7,307 nt of DNA from Pseudomonas sp. (GTDB lineage Bacteria > Pseudomonadota > Gammaproteobacteria > Pseudomonadales > Pseudomonadaceae). Both the position numbers and the translations under genes were made by a program. Of the stretch, positions 1 through 7,307 are shown piece after piece (the stretch's first letter is position 1; the number at the start of each line of letters is the position of its first letter). The notes under the pieces are model-generated. The model ran no database searches, was not told the origin of the DNA, and saw only the letters and a list, made by a program, of their open reading frames with translations. The DNA is taken from positions 1 through 7,307 of the forward strand of contig JAURXE010000310.1 in NCBI GenBank assembly GCA_030654635.1. Reading direction: 5' to 3'.

Positions 1-239
1 GCCGCGAAGAACCAGCGCTGCCAACCCGCGGCATCGGCCAAAAAGCTAAAGGCCGCGCCGGTGTTGTAGGCCAGCGTCCAGCTGAAGTAATCCGGGATCA
101 CGGTAATCTGCTGATGCAGGATTAAGGCACCTTCGAAATACACCTTGCTGAGCTGATCGAGCAACAACACCACGACGCTCAGCCACAACCAGGCCAAGCG
201 ACCAAAGCGCTTTTGATTAAGCCCATTGTTCTTATGCAT
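1..239 (-). CDS. lspA: Lipoprotein signal peptidase II, 5' part (partial, runs off left edge)
   Basis: LspA is the inner-membrane aspartic protease that removes the signal peptide from diacylglyceryl-modified prolipoproteins. Only the first 79 residues are in the window, beginning [11 protein letters not shown] hydrophobic first membrane segment (about residues 15-27) leads into the family motif LLLDQLSK, whose Asp is D28. The next block, [12 protein letters not shown] (residues 58-69, N59), is a signature of the family and is followed by GWQRWFFA. D28 and N59 match conserved D23 and N54 of the P. aeruginosa enzyme with an offset of five residues. The two catalytic aspartates lie beyond the edge and cannot be checked. 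The ATG overlaps the ileS stop by 8 bases, and a GAGGTG ribosome binding site (247-252) sits 7 bases upstream inside ileS, which points to translational coupling. Co-occurrence with ileS is classic in proteobacteria. Confidence 0.95.
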   Translation of the reverse strand, partial: MHKNNGLNQKRFGRLAWLWLSVVVLLLDQLSKVYFEGALILHQQITVIPDYFSWTLAYNTGAAFSFLADAAGWQRWFFA

Positions 240-3063
240 AATGGCGCACCTCGCCCGCGCCTTCGATGTTCTCGATGCAGCGACCGCACAGTTCTGGATG
301 GGCGGCGTGTTGGCCGACGTCCTCACGGTGATGCCAGCAACGACCGCACTTGCTGTGGGCAGACTTCAGTACCCGCAACTTCAAGCCCGGCACATCGGTA
401 GCCACGGCATCCTCTGGCGCACTGGCCAACGGCGCCACTGTGGCGGTTGAGGTAATGAGCACAAAGCGCAGCTCATTGCTAAGTTTGGCCAGATCGGCCG
501 CCAAGGCGTCTTCGGCGTACAGGGTGACTTCGGCCTGCAAATTGCCGCCGATAGCTTTGGCCGCCCGCAGGTTTTCCAACTCTTTATTGACCGCCGTCTT
601 GACCGCCATGGCCCGCTCCCAGAAGGCGCGATCCAGCTCTAAATCAGCCGGCATTTCGCTCAGGCCGGTGTACCAACCATTGAGCATCACCGACTCGTTG
701 CGCTCGCCCGGCAGGTACTGCCACAGCTCGTCGGCGGTGAAAGCCAGAATCGGTGCAATCCAGCGCACCAACGCCTCGCTGATATGAAACAGCGCGGTCT
801 GGCAGGAGCGCCGTGCCGTGCTGTCGGCGGCCGTGGTGTACTGGCGGTCCTTGATGATGTCGAGGTAGAAACCACCTAGCTCCTGCACGCAGAAGTTATG
901 CACTTTTTGGTAAACATTCCAGAAACGGTATTCGCCGTAGGCCTCTTCCAGCTCGCGCTGCAGTAACAAAGCCCGATCCACTGCCCAGCGATCTAGGGCC
1001 AGCATGTCACCGGGCGCCAACAGATGCTCGGCCGGATTAAAGCCACTGAGGTTGGACAGCAAGAAGCGCGCGGTATTGCGGATGCGCCGGTAGGCATCGG
1101 CGCTGCGCTGCAGGATCACCTTGGACACCGCCATCTCGCCGGAATAGTCGGTGGACGACACCCAGAGGCGCAGGATATCGGCGCCCAGACTGTCGTTCAC
1201 TTCTTGCGGGGCGACCACATTGCCCAACGACTTGGACATCTTGCGGCCGTTCTCATCGACCACAAAACCGTGGGTAAGCAGCTCGCGGTACGGCGCTTGA
1301 TTGTCGATGGCACAGCCGGTCAACAATGACGAATGGAACCAGCCGCGGTGCTGATCCGAGCCTTCCAGGTACAGGTCGGCACGCGGGCCGCTGTCGTGGC
1401 CGAGCGGGTGCGAGCCGCGCAGCACATGCCAGTGGGTGGTGCCGGAGTCGAACCAGACATCCAGGGTGTCGCTGATTTTGTCGTAGTGCGCGGCTTCATC
1501 GCCAAGCAACTCGGCGGCGTCGAGCTTGAACCAGGCTTCGATGCCTTGCTGCTCAACCCGCAACGCGACTTCCTCGATCAACTCAACGGTGCGTGGGTGC
1601 AGCTCACCGCTCTCTTTGTGCAAGAAAAACGGAATCGGCACGCCCCAGGTGCGCTGACGCGAGATGCACCAGTCCGGCCGACTGGCAATCATGCTGTGCA
1701 GGCGCGCTTGGCCCCACGTCGGGACGAAAGCGGTTTGCTCAATGGCTGCAATCGCCCGCTTGCGCAAGGTTTCGCCGGTGACTGGCTGACGGTCCATACC
1801 GACAAACCACTGCGCGGTGGCGCGGTAGATCAGCGGAGTCTTATGCCGCCAGCAGTGCATATAGCTGTGCATGATCTTGTCGCTGGCCAGCAGACAACCG
1901 ACTTCGGCGAGTTTCTCGACGATCAGCGGATTGGCTTTCCAGACGAACTGGCCGCCGAAGAATGGCAGCGAGTCGACATACACGCCGTTGCTCTGCACCG
2001 GACTGATGATCTCGTCGTTGCTCATGCCGTAGCCTTTGCAGGAACGGAAGTCTTCCTCACCATAGGCCGGCGCCGAATGGACCACGCCCGTGCCGGCACC
2101 CAGCTCTACATAGTCAGCCAGATAGACCGGCGAGAAGCGCTCGTAGAACGGGTGACGGAAGCGAATCAGCTCAAGCGCCTCGCCTTTGGCGGTCGCTATG
2201 GCTGTGCCTTGCAGGCTGTAACGGACCAGACAGCTTTCCACCAGTTCTTCGGCCAGCAACAACAACTTGTCGCCGACATCCACCAGCACATAGTCAAATT
2301 CAGGATGAACGTTCAGCGCCTGATTGGCCGGAATGGTCCAGGGTGTGGTGGTCCAGATCACCGCATAGGCAGGTTTCGGTAGGCTGGCCAAACCGAAGGC
2401 GGCGGCCAGCTTGTCGGCATCTTCAACCAAAAACGCCACATCGATGGTTGGCGACTGCTTGTCGGCGTATTCGACTTCGGCTTCGGCCAGGGCCGAACCG
2501 CAATCGAAGCACCAGTTCACCGGCTTCAAGCCTTTGAACACGAAGCCTTGCTTGACCATCTCGGCCAGCGCGCGGATCTCGCCGGCCTCGTTGGCAAAGT
2601 CCATGGTCTTGTAGGGGTTCGCCCAGTCGCCCAGTACACCCAAGCGGATGAAATCGGCCTTCTGCCCTTCCACCTGTTCGGCGGCGTAGGTGCGGCAGCG
2701 CTCTCGGGTCAGGTCAGACGGCTGATTTTTGCCGAAGGTGACTTCGACCTTGTGCTCAATCGGCAAACCGTGACAGTCCCAGCCCGGCACATAAGGGGCA
2801 TCGAAGCCCGACAAAGTCTTGGAGCGGGTGATGATGTCCTTGAGGATTTTATTAACCGCATGACCGATATGAATGCTGCCGTTGGCGTACGGAGGGCCGT
2901 CGTGCAGGACAAACTTTGGCCGCCCTTGGCCCTGCTCGCGCAGCTTCTGGTAGAGCCCAAGGCTGTTCCAGCGCTCGAGGATTTGCGGTTCGCGCTGGGG
3001 CAGACCGGCTTTCATCGGGAACGCCGTGTCGGGCAGGTTCAGGGTCGCTTTGTAATCGGTCAT
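232..3063 (-). CDS. ileS: Isoleucyl-tRNA synthetase
   Basis: IleS is the cytoplasmic class I enzyme that charges tRNA-Ile with isoleucine using ATP and edits mischarged valine. The protein has 943 residues, close to the 938 of E. coli. The ATP-binding HIGH motif is at residues 65-68, after [10 protein letters not shown]. The KMSKS loop is at 608-612. The editing (CP1) domain in between carries [11 protein letters not shown] (237-247) and [16 protein letters not shown] (324-339), where D338 aligns with the editing aspartate (D342 in E. coli). The tRNA-binding C-terminus ends in a zinc site with C906, C909, C926 and C929. This is the bacterial type with a C-terminal zinc finger, so it would be expected to be mupirocin-sensitive; that is inference. 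ileS starts 27 bases after ribF ends, and lspA overlaps its 3' end. The Shine-Dalgarno match before the ATG is weak, so it may depend on coupling with ribF. All key motifs are intact. Confidence 0.98.
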   Translation of the reverse strand: MTDYKATLNLPDTAFPMKAGLPQREPQILERWNSLGLYQKLREQGQGRPKFVLHDGPPYANGSIHIGHAVNKILKDIITRSKTLSGFDAPYVPGWDCHGLPIEHKVEVTFGKNQPSDLTRERCRTYAAEQVEGQKADFIRLGVLGDWANPYKTMDFANEAGEIRALAEMVKQGFVFKGLKPVNWCFDCGSALAEAEVEYADKQSPTIDVAFLVEDADKLAAAFGLASLPKPAYAVIWTTTPWTIPANQALNVHPEFDYVLVDVGDKLLLLAEELVESCLVRYSLQGTAIATAKGEALELIRFRHPFYERFSPVYLADYVELGAGTGVVHSAPAYGEEDFRSCKGYGMSNDEIISPVQSNGVYVDSLPFFGGQFVWKANPLIVEKLAEVGCLLASDKIMHSYMHCWRHKTPLIYRATAQWFVGMDRQPVTGETLRKRAIAAIEQTAFVPTWGQARLHSMIASRPDWCISRQRTWGVPIPFFLHKESGELHPRTVELIEEVALRVEQQGIEAWFKLDAAELLGDEAAHYDKISDTLDVWFDSGTTHWHVLRGSHPLGHDSGPRADLYLEGSDQHRGWFHSSLLTGCAIDNQAPYRELLTHGFVVDENGRKMSKSLGNVVAPQEVNDSLGADILRLWVSSTDYSGEMAVSKVILQRSADAYRRIRNTARFLLSNLSGFNPAEHLLAPGDMLALDRWAVDRALLLQRELEEAYGEYRFWNVYQKVHNFCVQELGGFYLDIIKDRQYTTAADSTARRSCQTALFHISEALVRWIAPILAFTADELWQYLPGERNESVMLNGWYTGLSEMPADLELDRAFWERAMAVKTAVNKELENLRAAKAIGGNLQAEVTLYAEDALAADLAKLSNELRFVLITSTATVAPLASAPEDAVATDVPGLKLRVLKSAHSKCGRCWHHREDVGQHAAHPELCGRCIENIEGAGEVRHYA

Positions 3064-3090
3064 GTCAGTCGAGGCTCATCATTCAAGAGG

Positions 3091-4029
3091 CTAGTCAGCA
3101 AGAGGCTGGTGCCAGTAGGCGCGGGCGGCAGCGACATCCGCAGCAATCGCTATCTTCAGCGCGTCCAGCGAGGCAAACCGCTGTTCATCACGTAATTTGT
3201 GCTTGAAGGTGACGCTCAAATGCTGGCCGTAAAGATCGCCGGCAAAGTCGAGCAGATACACCTCTAGATGGGCTTGCCCATCACTTTTCACCGATGGCCG
3301 CACACCAATATTGGCGACCCCCGGTTGCTGCACGCCAGCCAACTCGATGCTGACCAGATACACGCCGCTCAGCGGCACGCGGCAACGCTTGAGCTGGATA
3401 TTGGCGGTTGGCGTCCCGAGCTGGCGTCCGAGCTTCTGCCCGTGCAAAACCCGCCCGGCAATCTGAAACGGCCGCCCGAGCAAGGACTCAACTCGCGCGA
3501 AATCTGCGGCAGTGAGGGCATCGCGGACCCCGGTACTGCTTACGCGCACGCCATCCACCTCAATGGTGGATGCCTCTTCAACAGTAAAACCGTGCGTTTG
3601 CCCGGCCTGCTGCAAAAAGGCGAAATCACCGGCGCGATCACAGCCAAAGCGAAAGTCGTCACCGACTTCCAGATGCTGCACAGCAAGACCTTCCAGCAAT
3701 ACCCGCCGGACAAATTCGGCGGCGCTTAATTCGCGCAAGCGCCGGTTAAAGGCCAGGCACAACACCCGATCAACGCCGGCTGCCGCCAGCAACTCAAGCT
3801 TGTCACGCAGGCGACTAAGGCGCACTGGCGCGGTTTGCGGAGCAAAGAATTCACGCGGCTGAGGCTCGAAAATCACCACGCAGCTGGGCACGCCTAACTC
3901 GGCGGCGCGCTCACGCAAACGCGCCAAGATGGCCTGATGACCACGGTGTACGCCGTCGAAGTTGCCGATAGTGGCAACGCAGCCCCGATGTTCGGGACGC
4001 AAATTGTGTAGGCCTCGGACCAGCTGCAT
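3091..4029 (-). CDS. ribF: Bifunctional riboflavin kinase / FAD synthetase
   Basis: RibF phosphorylates riboflavin to FMN and then adenylylates FMN to FAD in the cytoplasm. The called protein has 312 residues, the usual size. The N-terminal nucleotidyltransferase half shows GNFDGVHRGHQ (22-32) with the HxGH motif at 28-31, then FEPQPREFF (54-62), DDFRFG (124-129) and VSSTGVRDAL (163-172). The C-terminal kinase half shows GTPTAN (205-210), SGVYLVSI (221-228), ANIGVRPS (239-246) and LEVYLLDF (255-262), with E256 the probable catalytic glutamate. An in-frame ATG exists 39 bases upstream at 4068, but that longer start would overlap the TATAAT promoter element, and homologues begin MQLVRGLHNL, so I chose 4029. 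A weak purine-rich AAGAAG lies 6 bases upstream of it. It follows murJ by 117 bases and precedes ileS by 27. Confidence 0.96.
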   Translation of the reverse strand: MQLVRGLHNLRPEHRGCVATIGNFDGVHRGHQAILARLRERAAELGVPSCVVIFEPQPREFFAPQTAPVRLSRLRDKLELLAAAGVDRVLCLAFNRRLRELSAAEFVRRVLLEGLAVQHLEVGDDFRFGCDRAGDFAFLQQAGQTHGFTVEEASTIEVDGVRVSSTGVRDALTAADFARVESLLGRPFQIAGRVLHGQKLGRQLGTPTANIQLKRCRVPLSGVYLVSIELAGVQQPGVANIGVRPSVKSDGQAHLEVYLLDFAGDLYGQHLSVTFKHKLRDEQRFASLDALKIAIAADVAAARAYWHQPLAD

Positions 4030-4057
4030 AGCACGCTTCTTGCCTAAAAAGTGCACG

Positions 4058-4084
4058 ATTATACGCACACCCGGCAGCAGACAA
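4058..4084 (-). promoter_or_regulatory. Putative sigma-70 promoter for ribF-ileS-lspA
   Basis: On the minus strand a perfect -10 hexamer, TATAAT (4063 down to 4058), lies 28 bases upstream of the ribF ATG. The -35 is poor: the best candidate is TTGTCT (4084-4079) at a short 15-base spacing. Transcription would start near 4051, giving a leader of about 20 bases. The element lies in the 117-bp gap after murJ and would let ribF, ileS and lspA be transcribed separately from murJ. The -10 is seen directly; promoter activity is inferred. Confidence 0.6.
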
Positions 4085-4094
4085 CAGGCGCACA

Positions 4095-4136
4095 GCCGTA
4101 CAACGGCGATTGAGCGTACCGCACACAGCTCAATCG
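4095..4136 (-). other. Two adjacent hairpins in the murJ-ribF gap
   Basis: Ten bases after the murJ stop there is a perfect 9-bp inverted repeat, CGATTGAGC (4107-4115) and GCTCAATCG (4128-4136), with a 12-base loop. Directly beside it and sharing base 4107 is a second one, GCCGT (4095-4099) and ACGGC (4103-4107), with a 3-base loop. Neither is followed by a T-run in the minus direction, so they do not look like an intrinsic terminator. They could stabilise the murJ mRNA 3' end, attenuate read-through into ribF, or be a protein-binding site. Confidence 0.5.
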
Positions 4137-4146
4137 ACAGACGGCA

Positions 4147-5697
4147 TCAGCTCAGCGCTTGCCGCGAAAAGTGCCGCACGCGAAAACCCAGCAACGCCAA
4201 CACAGAGAAATAACTCAGCGCCCCGGCCACCACCAACAGCATTAGCCGCAGCAGACGCTCAAGCATGCCGCCATCCGACCACGCGGGCATGTAATGCATC
4301 AAGCCCAGCAATACGGCCGCCATCGCCAACACAGCCGCCAGCAACTTAAGCAAAAACCTGCCCCATCCCGTCAATGGCATGTACATCGCTTGCTTGCGTG
4401 ACTGCCAGAACAGCAAGCTCGCATTCAGACAGGCGCCAAGGCCAATCGCCAGCGCCAAACCAGCGTGCTTAGTGCCCTCGGGGAAAACGTAGAAAAACAG
4501 TAGGTTGAATAGTTGCGTAACAGCAATGCTCAGCAGCGCAATGCGCACCGGGGTGCGGATGTTGCGCTGAGCATAAAAGCCCGGCGCCAGCACCTTGATC
4601 AGCAAGATGCCGGTCAGGCCGAACGCATAGGCAATCAACGCTAGCTGGGTCATCTGCGCATCATGGGCGGTAAATTTGCCGTACTGAAACAGCGCCACCG
4701 TCAACGGCCCGGCCAAAATCGCCAAGGCCAACGCGCAGGGCAGCACCAGCAACAGGCACAGGCGCAACCCCCAATCCAGCACCCGGGAAAACTCAGCGGG
4801 GTCTTTGCCGGCAAAGGACTTCGACAACACCGGCAACAAAATCGTCCCCAGTGCAACGCCCAGCACGCCGCTGGGTAATTCCATCAACCGATCGGCGTAA
4901 TACATCCACGACACCGAACCCGCCGCCAGAAACGAGGCGAAGATGGTGTTGATGATCAGCGAAAACTGACTGGCCGAAACCCCCACAATCGCCGGCCCCA
5001 TCTGCCGCAGCACACGCCAAACGCCGGCGTCGCGCAGATTCAGGCGCGGCAACACCAGCATGCCGATTTTTTTCAGGTGCGGTAGCTGATAGAGCAACTG
5101 CAGCAAGCCGCCAACCAGCACCGCCCAAGCCAGCGCCATGATCGGCGGATCAAAATAGGGGGTCAGAAACAAGGCAAAGACGATCATGCTCAGATTGAGC
5201 AGGGTCGGCACAAAGGCCGGCACCGAGAAGCGGTTCCAGGTGTTGAGAATCGCCCCGGCCAGCGAAGCGAGGGAAATCAACAAGATATAAGGAAAAGTCA
5301 CCCGCAACAGCGAGGTGGTCAGCGCGTATTTCTCGGCGCTATCGACAAATCCCGGCGCCGTCAGCCAGATCACCCAGGGCGCCGCCAGCATGCCGAGCAA
5401 GGTCACCAGCGCCAACACCAGGGTCAGCAGGCCGCTGATGTAGGCGATAAAGGTGCGAGCAGCCTCCTCACCTTGCTGGGTTTTGTACTCGGCCAAAATT
5501 GGCACAAAGGCCTGTGAAAATGCGCCCTCGGCAAAGATTCGACGGAGCAAGTTAGGCAACTTAAAGGCGACAAAAAAGGCATCGGTGGCCATCCCGGCAC
5601 CGAAAATTCGCGCCACCAGGGTATCGCGCACAAAGCCAAGCACCCGCGACAGCATGGTCATTGAGCTAACCGCGGCCAGCGACTTGAGTAAATTCAT
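4147..5697 (-). CDS. murJ: Lipid II flippase MurJ (MviN), MOP-superfamily membrane protein
   Basis: MurJ moves undecaprenyl-linked lipid II across the inner membrane for peptidoglycan synthesis. The called protein has 516 residues and is hydrophobic throughout, consistent with the family's 14 transmembrane helices. The N-terminus [20 protein letters not shown] matches the family closely. Residues shown to be needed in E. coli MurJ fall at the same numbers here: R18, R24, D39, R52, and D269/R270 in the segment [15 protein letters not shown] (262-276). The segment [17 protein letters not shown] (48-64) is also diagnostic. The reading frame stays open 35 codons upstream to 5802. That extension is not membrane-like, and the family starts at MNLLKS, so ATG 5697 is preferred; its AGAAG ribosome site, 8 bases away, is weak. 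It is transcribed divergently from rpsT and precedes ribF. Confidence 0.97.
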   Translation of the reverse strand: MNLLKSLAAVSSMTMLSRVLGFVRDTLVARIFGAGMATDAFFVAFKLPNLLRRIFAEGAFSQAFVPILAEYKTQQGEEAARTFIAYISGLLTLVLALVTLLGMLAAPWVIWLTAPGFVDSAEKYALTTSLLRVTFPYILLISLASLAGAILNTWNRFSVPAFVPTLLNLSMIVFALFLTPYFDPPIMALAWAVLVGGLLQLLYQLPHLKKIGMLVLPRLNLRDAGVWRVLRQMGPAIVGVSASQFSLIINTIFASFLAAGSVSWMYYADRLMELPSGVLGVALGTILLPVLSKSFAGKDPAEFSRVLDWGLRLCLLLVLPCALALAILAGPLTVALFQYGKFTAHDAQMTQLALIAYAFGLTGILLIKVLAPGFYAQRNIRTPVRIALLSIAVTQLFNLLFFYVFPEGTKHAGLALAIGLGACLNASLLFWQSRKQAMYMPLTGWGRFLLKLLAAVLAMAAVLLGLMHYMPAWSDGGMLERLLRLMLLVVAGALSYFSVLALLGFRVRHFSRQALS

Positions 5698-5787
5698 AGC
5701 ATGGGCTTCTGTTTTTTGAAGATGAGCATGGGGCAACGCCTGCCCAAGTTTTGCCGTGCACGCCGCAGCCTGCCTGCAAAGCCGCCG

Positions 5788-5793
5788 AGTGTA
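5788..5793 (-). promoter_or_regulatory. Candidate -10 element for murJ
   Basis: On the minus strand, TACACT (5793-5788) matches four of six -10 consensus bases and lies 90 bases upstream of the murJ ATG, in the divergent murJ-rpsT gap. The hexamer 17 bases upstream (ATGATT, 5816-5811) is a weak -35, so this is a tentative call. If right, the in-frame extension upstream of murJ would be mostly leader RNA. Confidence 0.3.
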
Positions 5794-5869
5794 GGGCTCC
5801 ACGGCAAATAAATCATCCGCCCAGCATCGGGCACGGATTCAGCGACCAAGCTTGCTAGGCTAATCACCC

Positions 5870-5898
5870 TTGACAACAGCACAACTCGCCGGCATTAT
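5870..5898 (+). promoter_or_regulatory. Sigma-70 promoter for rpsT
   Basis: A perfect -35 hexamer TTGACA (5870-5875) is followed by an ideal 17-base spacer and CATTAT (5893-5898), which matches four of six -10 bases. Transcription would start near 5905, giving a leader of about 43 bases before the GTG. This is a strong-looking promoter, as expected for a ribosomal protein gene. Confidence 0.75.
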
Positions 5899-5934
5899 TC
5901 GCGGCCTTATTTGTTTGTAATCCCCCATTTTATC

Positions 5935-5940
5935 GAGGAG
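5935..5940 (+). promoter_or_regulatory. Ribosome binding site deciding the rpsT start
   Basis: GAGGAG lies 7 bases before GTG 5948 and only 1 base before the in-frame TTG 5942. The spacing selects the GTG, and the resulting protein begins with the family-typical [13 protein letters not shown]. Confidence 0.85.
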
Positions 5941-5947
5941 CTTGTCG

Positions 5948-6220
5948 GTGGCCAATTCACCTTCTGCCAAAAAACGCGCCAAACAGGCCCTGAAGCGTAA
6001 TAGCCATAACGCCAGTCAGCGCTCGATGGTTCGTACCTACATCAAGAACGTGGTTAAGGCTGTTGCTGCCAAAGACCTGGAAAAAGCTCAAGCAGCTTAC
6101 GTTCTGGCCGTGCCTGTAATCGACCGTATGGCCGACAAAGGCATCATCCACAAGAACAAAGCAGCACGTCACAAGAGCCGCCTGAACGCACACGTTAAGG
6201 CACTCAGCATCGCAGCCTAA
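5948..6220 (+). CDS. rpsT: 30S ribosomal protein S20
   Basis: S20 is a primary 16S rRNA-binding protein of the small subunit. The 90-residue product, beginning [18 protein letters not shown], is highly basic. It carries the typical blocks [17 protein letters not shown] near the N-terminus and [24 protein letters not shown] near the C-terminus. The start is a GTG placed 7 bases after a strong GAGGAG. A TTG two codons earlier (5942) is in frame but only 1 base from that ribosome site, so it is unlikely to be used. A non-ATG start is notable because E. coli rpsT starts with TTG and S20 represses its own translation there; similar control here is inference. The gene stands alone on the plus strand, with its own promoter and terminator, between two minus-strand groups. 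Confidence 0.98.
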   Translation: MANSPSAKKRAKQALKRNSHNASQRSMVRTYIKNVVKAVAAKDLEKAQAAYVLAVPVIDRMADKGIIHKNKAARHKSRLNAHVKALSIAA

Positions 6221-6234
6221 AACTGCGATCGCTT

Positions 6235-6260
6235 AAAAAACCGGCTTAGGCCGGTTTTTT
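6235..6260 (+). terminator. Intrinsic terminator of rpsT, probably bidirectional
   Basis: Starting 14 bases after the rpsT stop, a perfect 11-bp stem is formed by an A-run plus CCGGC (6235-6245) and GCCGG plus a T-run (6250-6260), with a TTAG loop. The six T residues serve the plus strand. The six A residues on the other side give a U-run on the minus strand, so it can also stop transcripts coming from creA. Confidence 0.92.
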
Positions 6261-6310
6261 ATTGCCAAGTAAAAAGCACAGTCACACCCCAAACCCGCTT
6301 GCGCAGCCAT

Positions 6311-6347
6311 AAAAAAACCGCCGAGCGCGAAAGCACAGCGGCGGTTT
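6311..6347 (-). terminator. Intrinsic terminator of creA (proB-creA unit)
   Basis: Read on the minus strand, AAACCGCCG (6347-6339) pairs with CGGCGGTTT (6323-6315), and the inner bases can extend the stem (GTGC with GCGC around TTTC). The 3' side continues into a run of seven T (6317-6311). It begins 27 bases after the creA stop and faces the rpsT terminator. Confidence 0.9.
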
Positions 6348-6374
6348 GTCCAGGCATTAGCACCTAGCGCAAGA

Positions 6375-6845
6375 TCACTTCTGCCAAGGCAGAATCGGGA
6401 TTGCCGTTACCGAATTCTGCGGACTGCCCTCGATGATCCGGTCGCTATACACCAGATAAACCAGGGTATTGCGCTTGCGGTCGAAGAAGCGCACCACCTG
6501 CATGCTTTTGAATACCAGCGAAGTTCGCTCCTTAAAGACCTCCTCACCCTCCTTCAGCTCAGCCTTGAACTCAATAGGCCCGACCTGCCGGCACGCCAGG
6601 GAGGCTTCGGCGCGATCCTCAGCCAGGCCGACACCGCCCTTGATTCCGCCGGTCTTGGCCCGCGACAGGTAGCAGGTCACCCCCGCCACCTTCGGATCAT
6701 CGAAGGCCTCGACCACTATCTTGTCATTCGGCCCGACCCACTTGAACACAGTGGAGACCTCACCAATTTCTTCGGCGCTCAGCGGCAGCGACCAACTCAA
6801 CGGCAAGGCCAGCAACAAACCCAGCAAGCTATTTGCAACACGCAT
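6375..6845 (-). CDS. creA: CreA family protein, predicted secreted, function unknown
   Basis: The 156-residue product belongs to the CreA family. It is named after the first gene of the E. coli cre locus, but its biochemical role is not known. The first 24 residues form a clear Sec signal peptide: a short basic start (MR), a hydrophobic core [14 protein letters not shown], then LSA before EE, with likely cleavage after A24. The mature protein is therefore probably periplasmic. Family blocks visible are [34 protein letters not shown] and the later [19 protein letters not shown]. Two cysteines (C58 and C85) in the mature part could form a disulfide. A GGAGG ribosome site lies 6 bases before the ATG, and proB ends 16 bases upstream, so it is probably co-transcribed with proB. 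No creB, creC or creD is nearby. The gene ends before a strong minus-strand terminator. Confidence 0.92.
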   Translation of the reverse strand: MRVANSLLGLLLALPLSWSLPLSAEEIGEVSTVFKWVGPNDKIVVEAFDDPKVAGVTCYLSRAKTGGIKGGVGLAEDRAEASLACRQVGPIEFKAELKEGEEVFKERTSLVFKSMQVVRFFDRKRNTLVYLVYSDRIIEGSPQNSVTAIPILPWQK

Positions 6846-6861
6846 CAGCAGCCTCCAGCAT

Positions 6862-7307
6862 TCAGACCAAAATTAGATTGTCGCGATGGACCAACTCCGA
6901 CTCATCGACATAGCCCAACAAGGCCTCGATGGCATCCGAGCCCTGACCAATAATTTTTTGCGCCTCAAGCGCACTGTAATTGGCCAGCCCCCGCGCCACC
7001 TCACGACCATCGGGCGCCAGACAAACCACCATCTCGCCACGGCGAAAACTACCCGCCACCGCCGTCACACCCACCGGCAGCAGGCTCTTATGGCCTTGCA
7101 GCAAGGCGCTTACCGCCCCCGCATCCAAAGTCAAACTGCCGCGCGTCTGTAGATGCCCAGCCAGCCACTGTTTACGCGCCGCCAGCAGGCCGCGCTCAGG
7201 CGTCAGCAAGGTACCGAGATTCTCGCCAGCCTTGAGCCGATCCAGTACCCGCTCGATCATCCCGCCGACAATCACCGTATGCGCCCCGGAACGCGCCGCC
7301 AGCCGCG
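6862..7307 (-). CDS. proB: Glutamate 5-kinase, C-terminal part (partial, runs off right edge)
   Basis: ProB phosphorylates glutamate in the first step of proline synthesis and is feedback-inhibited by proline. Only the last 147 residues are present, starting in the frame that reads [15 protein letters not shown], so the true start lies outside the window. The visible part holds the end of the amino-acid kinase domain ([31 protein letters not shown]) and then the C-terminal PUA domain: [22 protein letters not shown], followed by [19 protein letters not shown]. The tail DNLILV just before the stop is typical of Pseudomonas-type ProB. The kinase active site is not visible. creA begins 16 bases downstream on the same strand. 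In Pseudomonas the GTPase gene obg/cgtA is expected just upstream, beyond the right edge. Confidence 0.95.
   Translation of the reverse strand, partial: RLAARSGAHTVIVGGMIERVLDRLKAGENLGTLLTPERGLLAARKQWLAGHLQTRGSLTLDAGAVSALLQGHKSLLPVGVTAVAGSFRRGEMVVCLAPDGREVARGLANYSALEAQKIIGQGSDAIEALLGYVDESELVHRDNLILV

Larger units (their letters stand above)
5698..5947. other. Divergent intergenic region between murJ and rpsT
   Basis: This 250-base gap holds the rpsT promoter and ribosome site on the plus strand and, tentatively, the murJ promoter on the minus strand. The murJ frame stays open through 5802 but shows no conserved extension. I see no repeat, small RNA or riboswitch structure that I can support. 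Confidence 0.6.

Noticed and set aside
1333..2382. 349-codon open frame on the plus strand inside ileS
   Set aside because: It is antisense to the well-conserved central part of ileS, and I recognise no domain in it. Long antisense frames are common in GC-rich coding DNA.
2548..3195. 215-codon open frame on the plus strand across the ileS start and ribF end
   Set aside because: It is antisense to two certain genes, shows no recognisable family and has no convincing ribosome site or promoter that I can see.
3268..3729. 153-codon open frame on the plus strand inside ribF
   Set aside because: It is antisense to conserved RibF motifs, so it is a shadow of that coding frame.
4030..4146. FMN riboswitch before ribF
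   Set aside because: The gap is only 117 bases, and the predicted transcript leader is about 20 bases. I see none of the conserved RFN-element segments.
5698..5802. 35-codon in-frame N-terminal extension of MurJ
   Set aside because: It is rich in Arg, Ala and Cys and not conserved as far as I know. Family members start at MNLLKS, and the first transmembrane segment follows that start.
5942..5944. TTG as the rpsT start
   Set aside because: It lies only 1 base after GAGGAG, and the family N-terminus begins at the GTG two codons later.
6225..6232. GCGATCGC palindrome after rpsT
   Set aside because: It is a single 8-base copy beside a strong terminator. Without further copies it is best taken as chance.

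Overview
The window is a piece of conserved gammaproteobacterial housekeeping chromosome. It very probably comes from Pseudomonas or a close relative. The order proB - creA - rpsT - murJ - ribF - ileS - lspA is the one I recall from Pseudomonas (the PA4565 to PA4559 region of P. aeruginosa PAO1). The proteins read as typical Pseudomonas family members, and base composition is moderately GC-rich. I cannot name the species from the sequence alone. No mobile element, CRISPR array, tRNA, rRNA or foreign-looking block is visible.

Layout from left to right: lspA (minus, 5' part only, runs off the left edge); ileS (minus); ribF (minus); murJ (minus); a 250-bp divergent promoter region; rpsT (plus); a 154-bp convergent region with two intrinsic terminators; creA (minus); and proB (minus, 3' part only, runs off the right edge). 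No gap without a gene exceeds 300 bases.

The minus-strand genes form two transcription blocks. proB and creA lie 16 bases apart and end at a strong hairpin terminator facing rpsT. murJ, ribF, ileS and lspA follow one another. ribF has its own consensus -10 (TATAAT) in the 117-bp gap after murJ. ribF-ileS are 27 bases apart and ileS-lspA overlap by 8 bases, so these three are probably one operon. rpsT is a single-gene unit with a good sigma-70 promoter, a strong ribosome binding site, a GTG start and its own terminator.

The genes cover unrelated core functions: lipid II flipping for peptidoglycan (MurJ), FMN/FAD synthesis (RibF), isoleucyl-tRNA charging (IleS), lipoprotein signal peptide removal (LspA), ribosomal protein S20 (RpsT), the first step of proline synthesis (ProB) and a secreted protein of unknown role (CreA). 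I found no convincing undescribed system. The points worth a second look are small and regulatory: start-codon choice, tandem hairpins before ribF, a two-codon ORF overlapping the murJ start, and the paired terminators.
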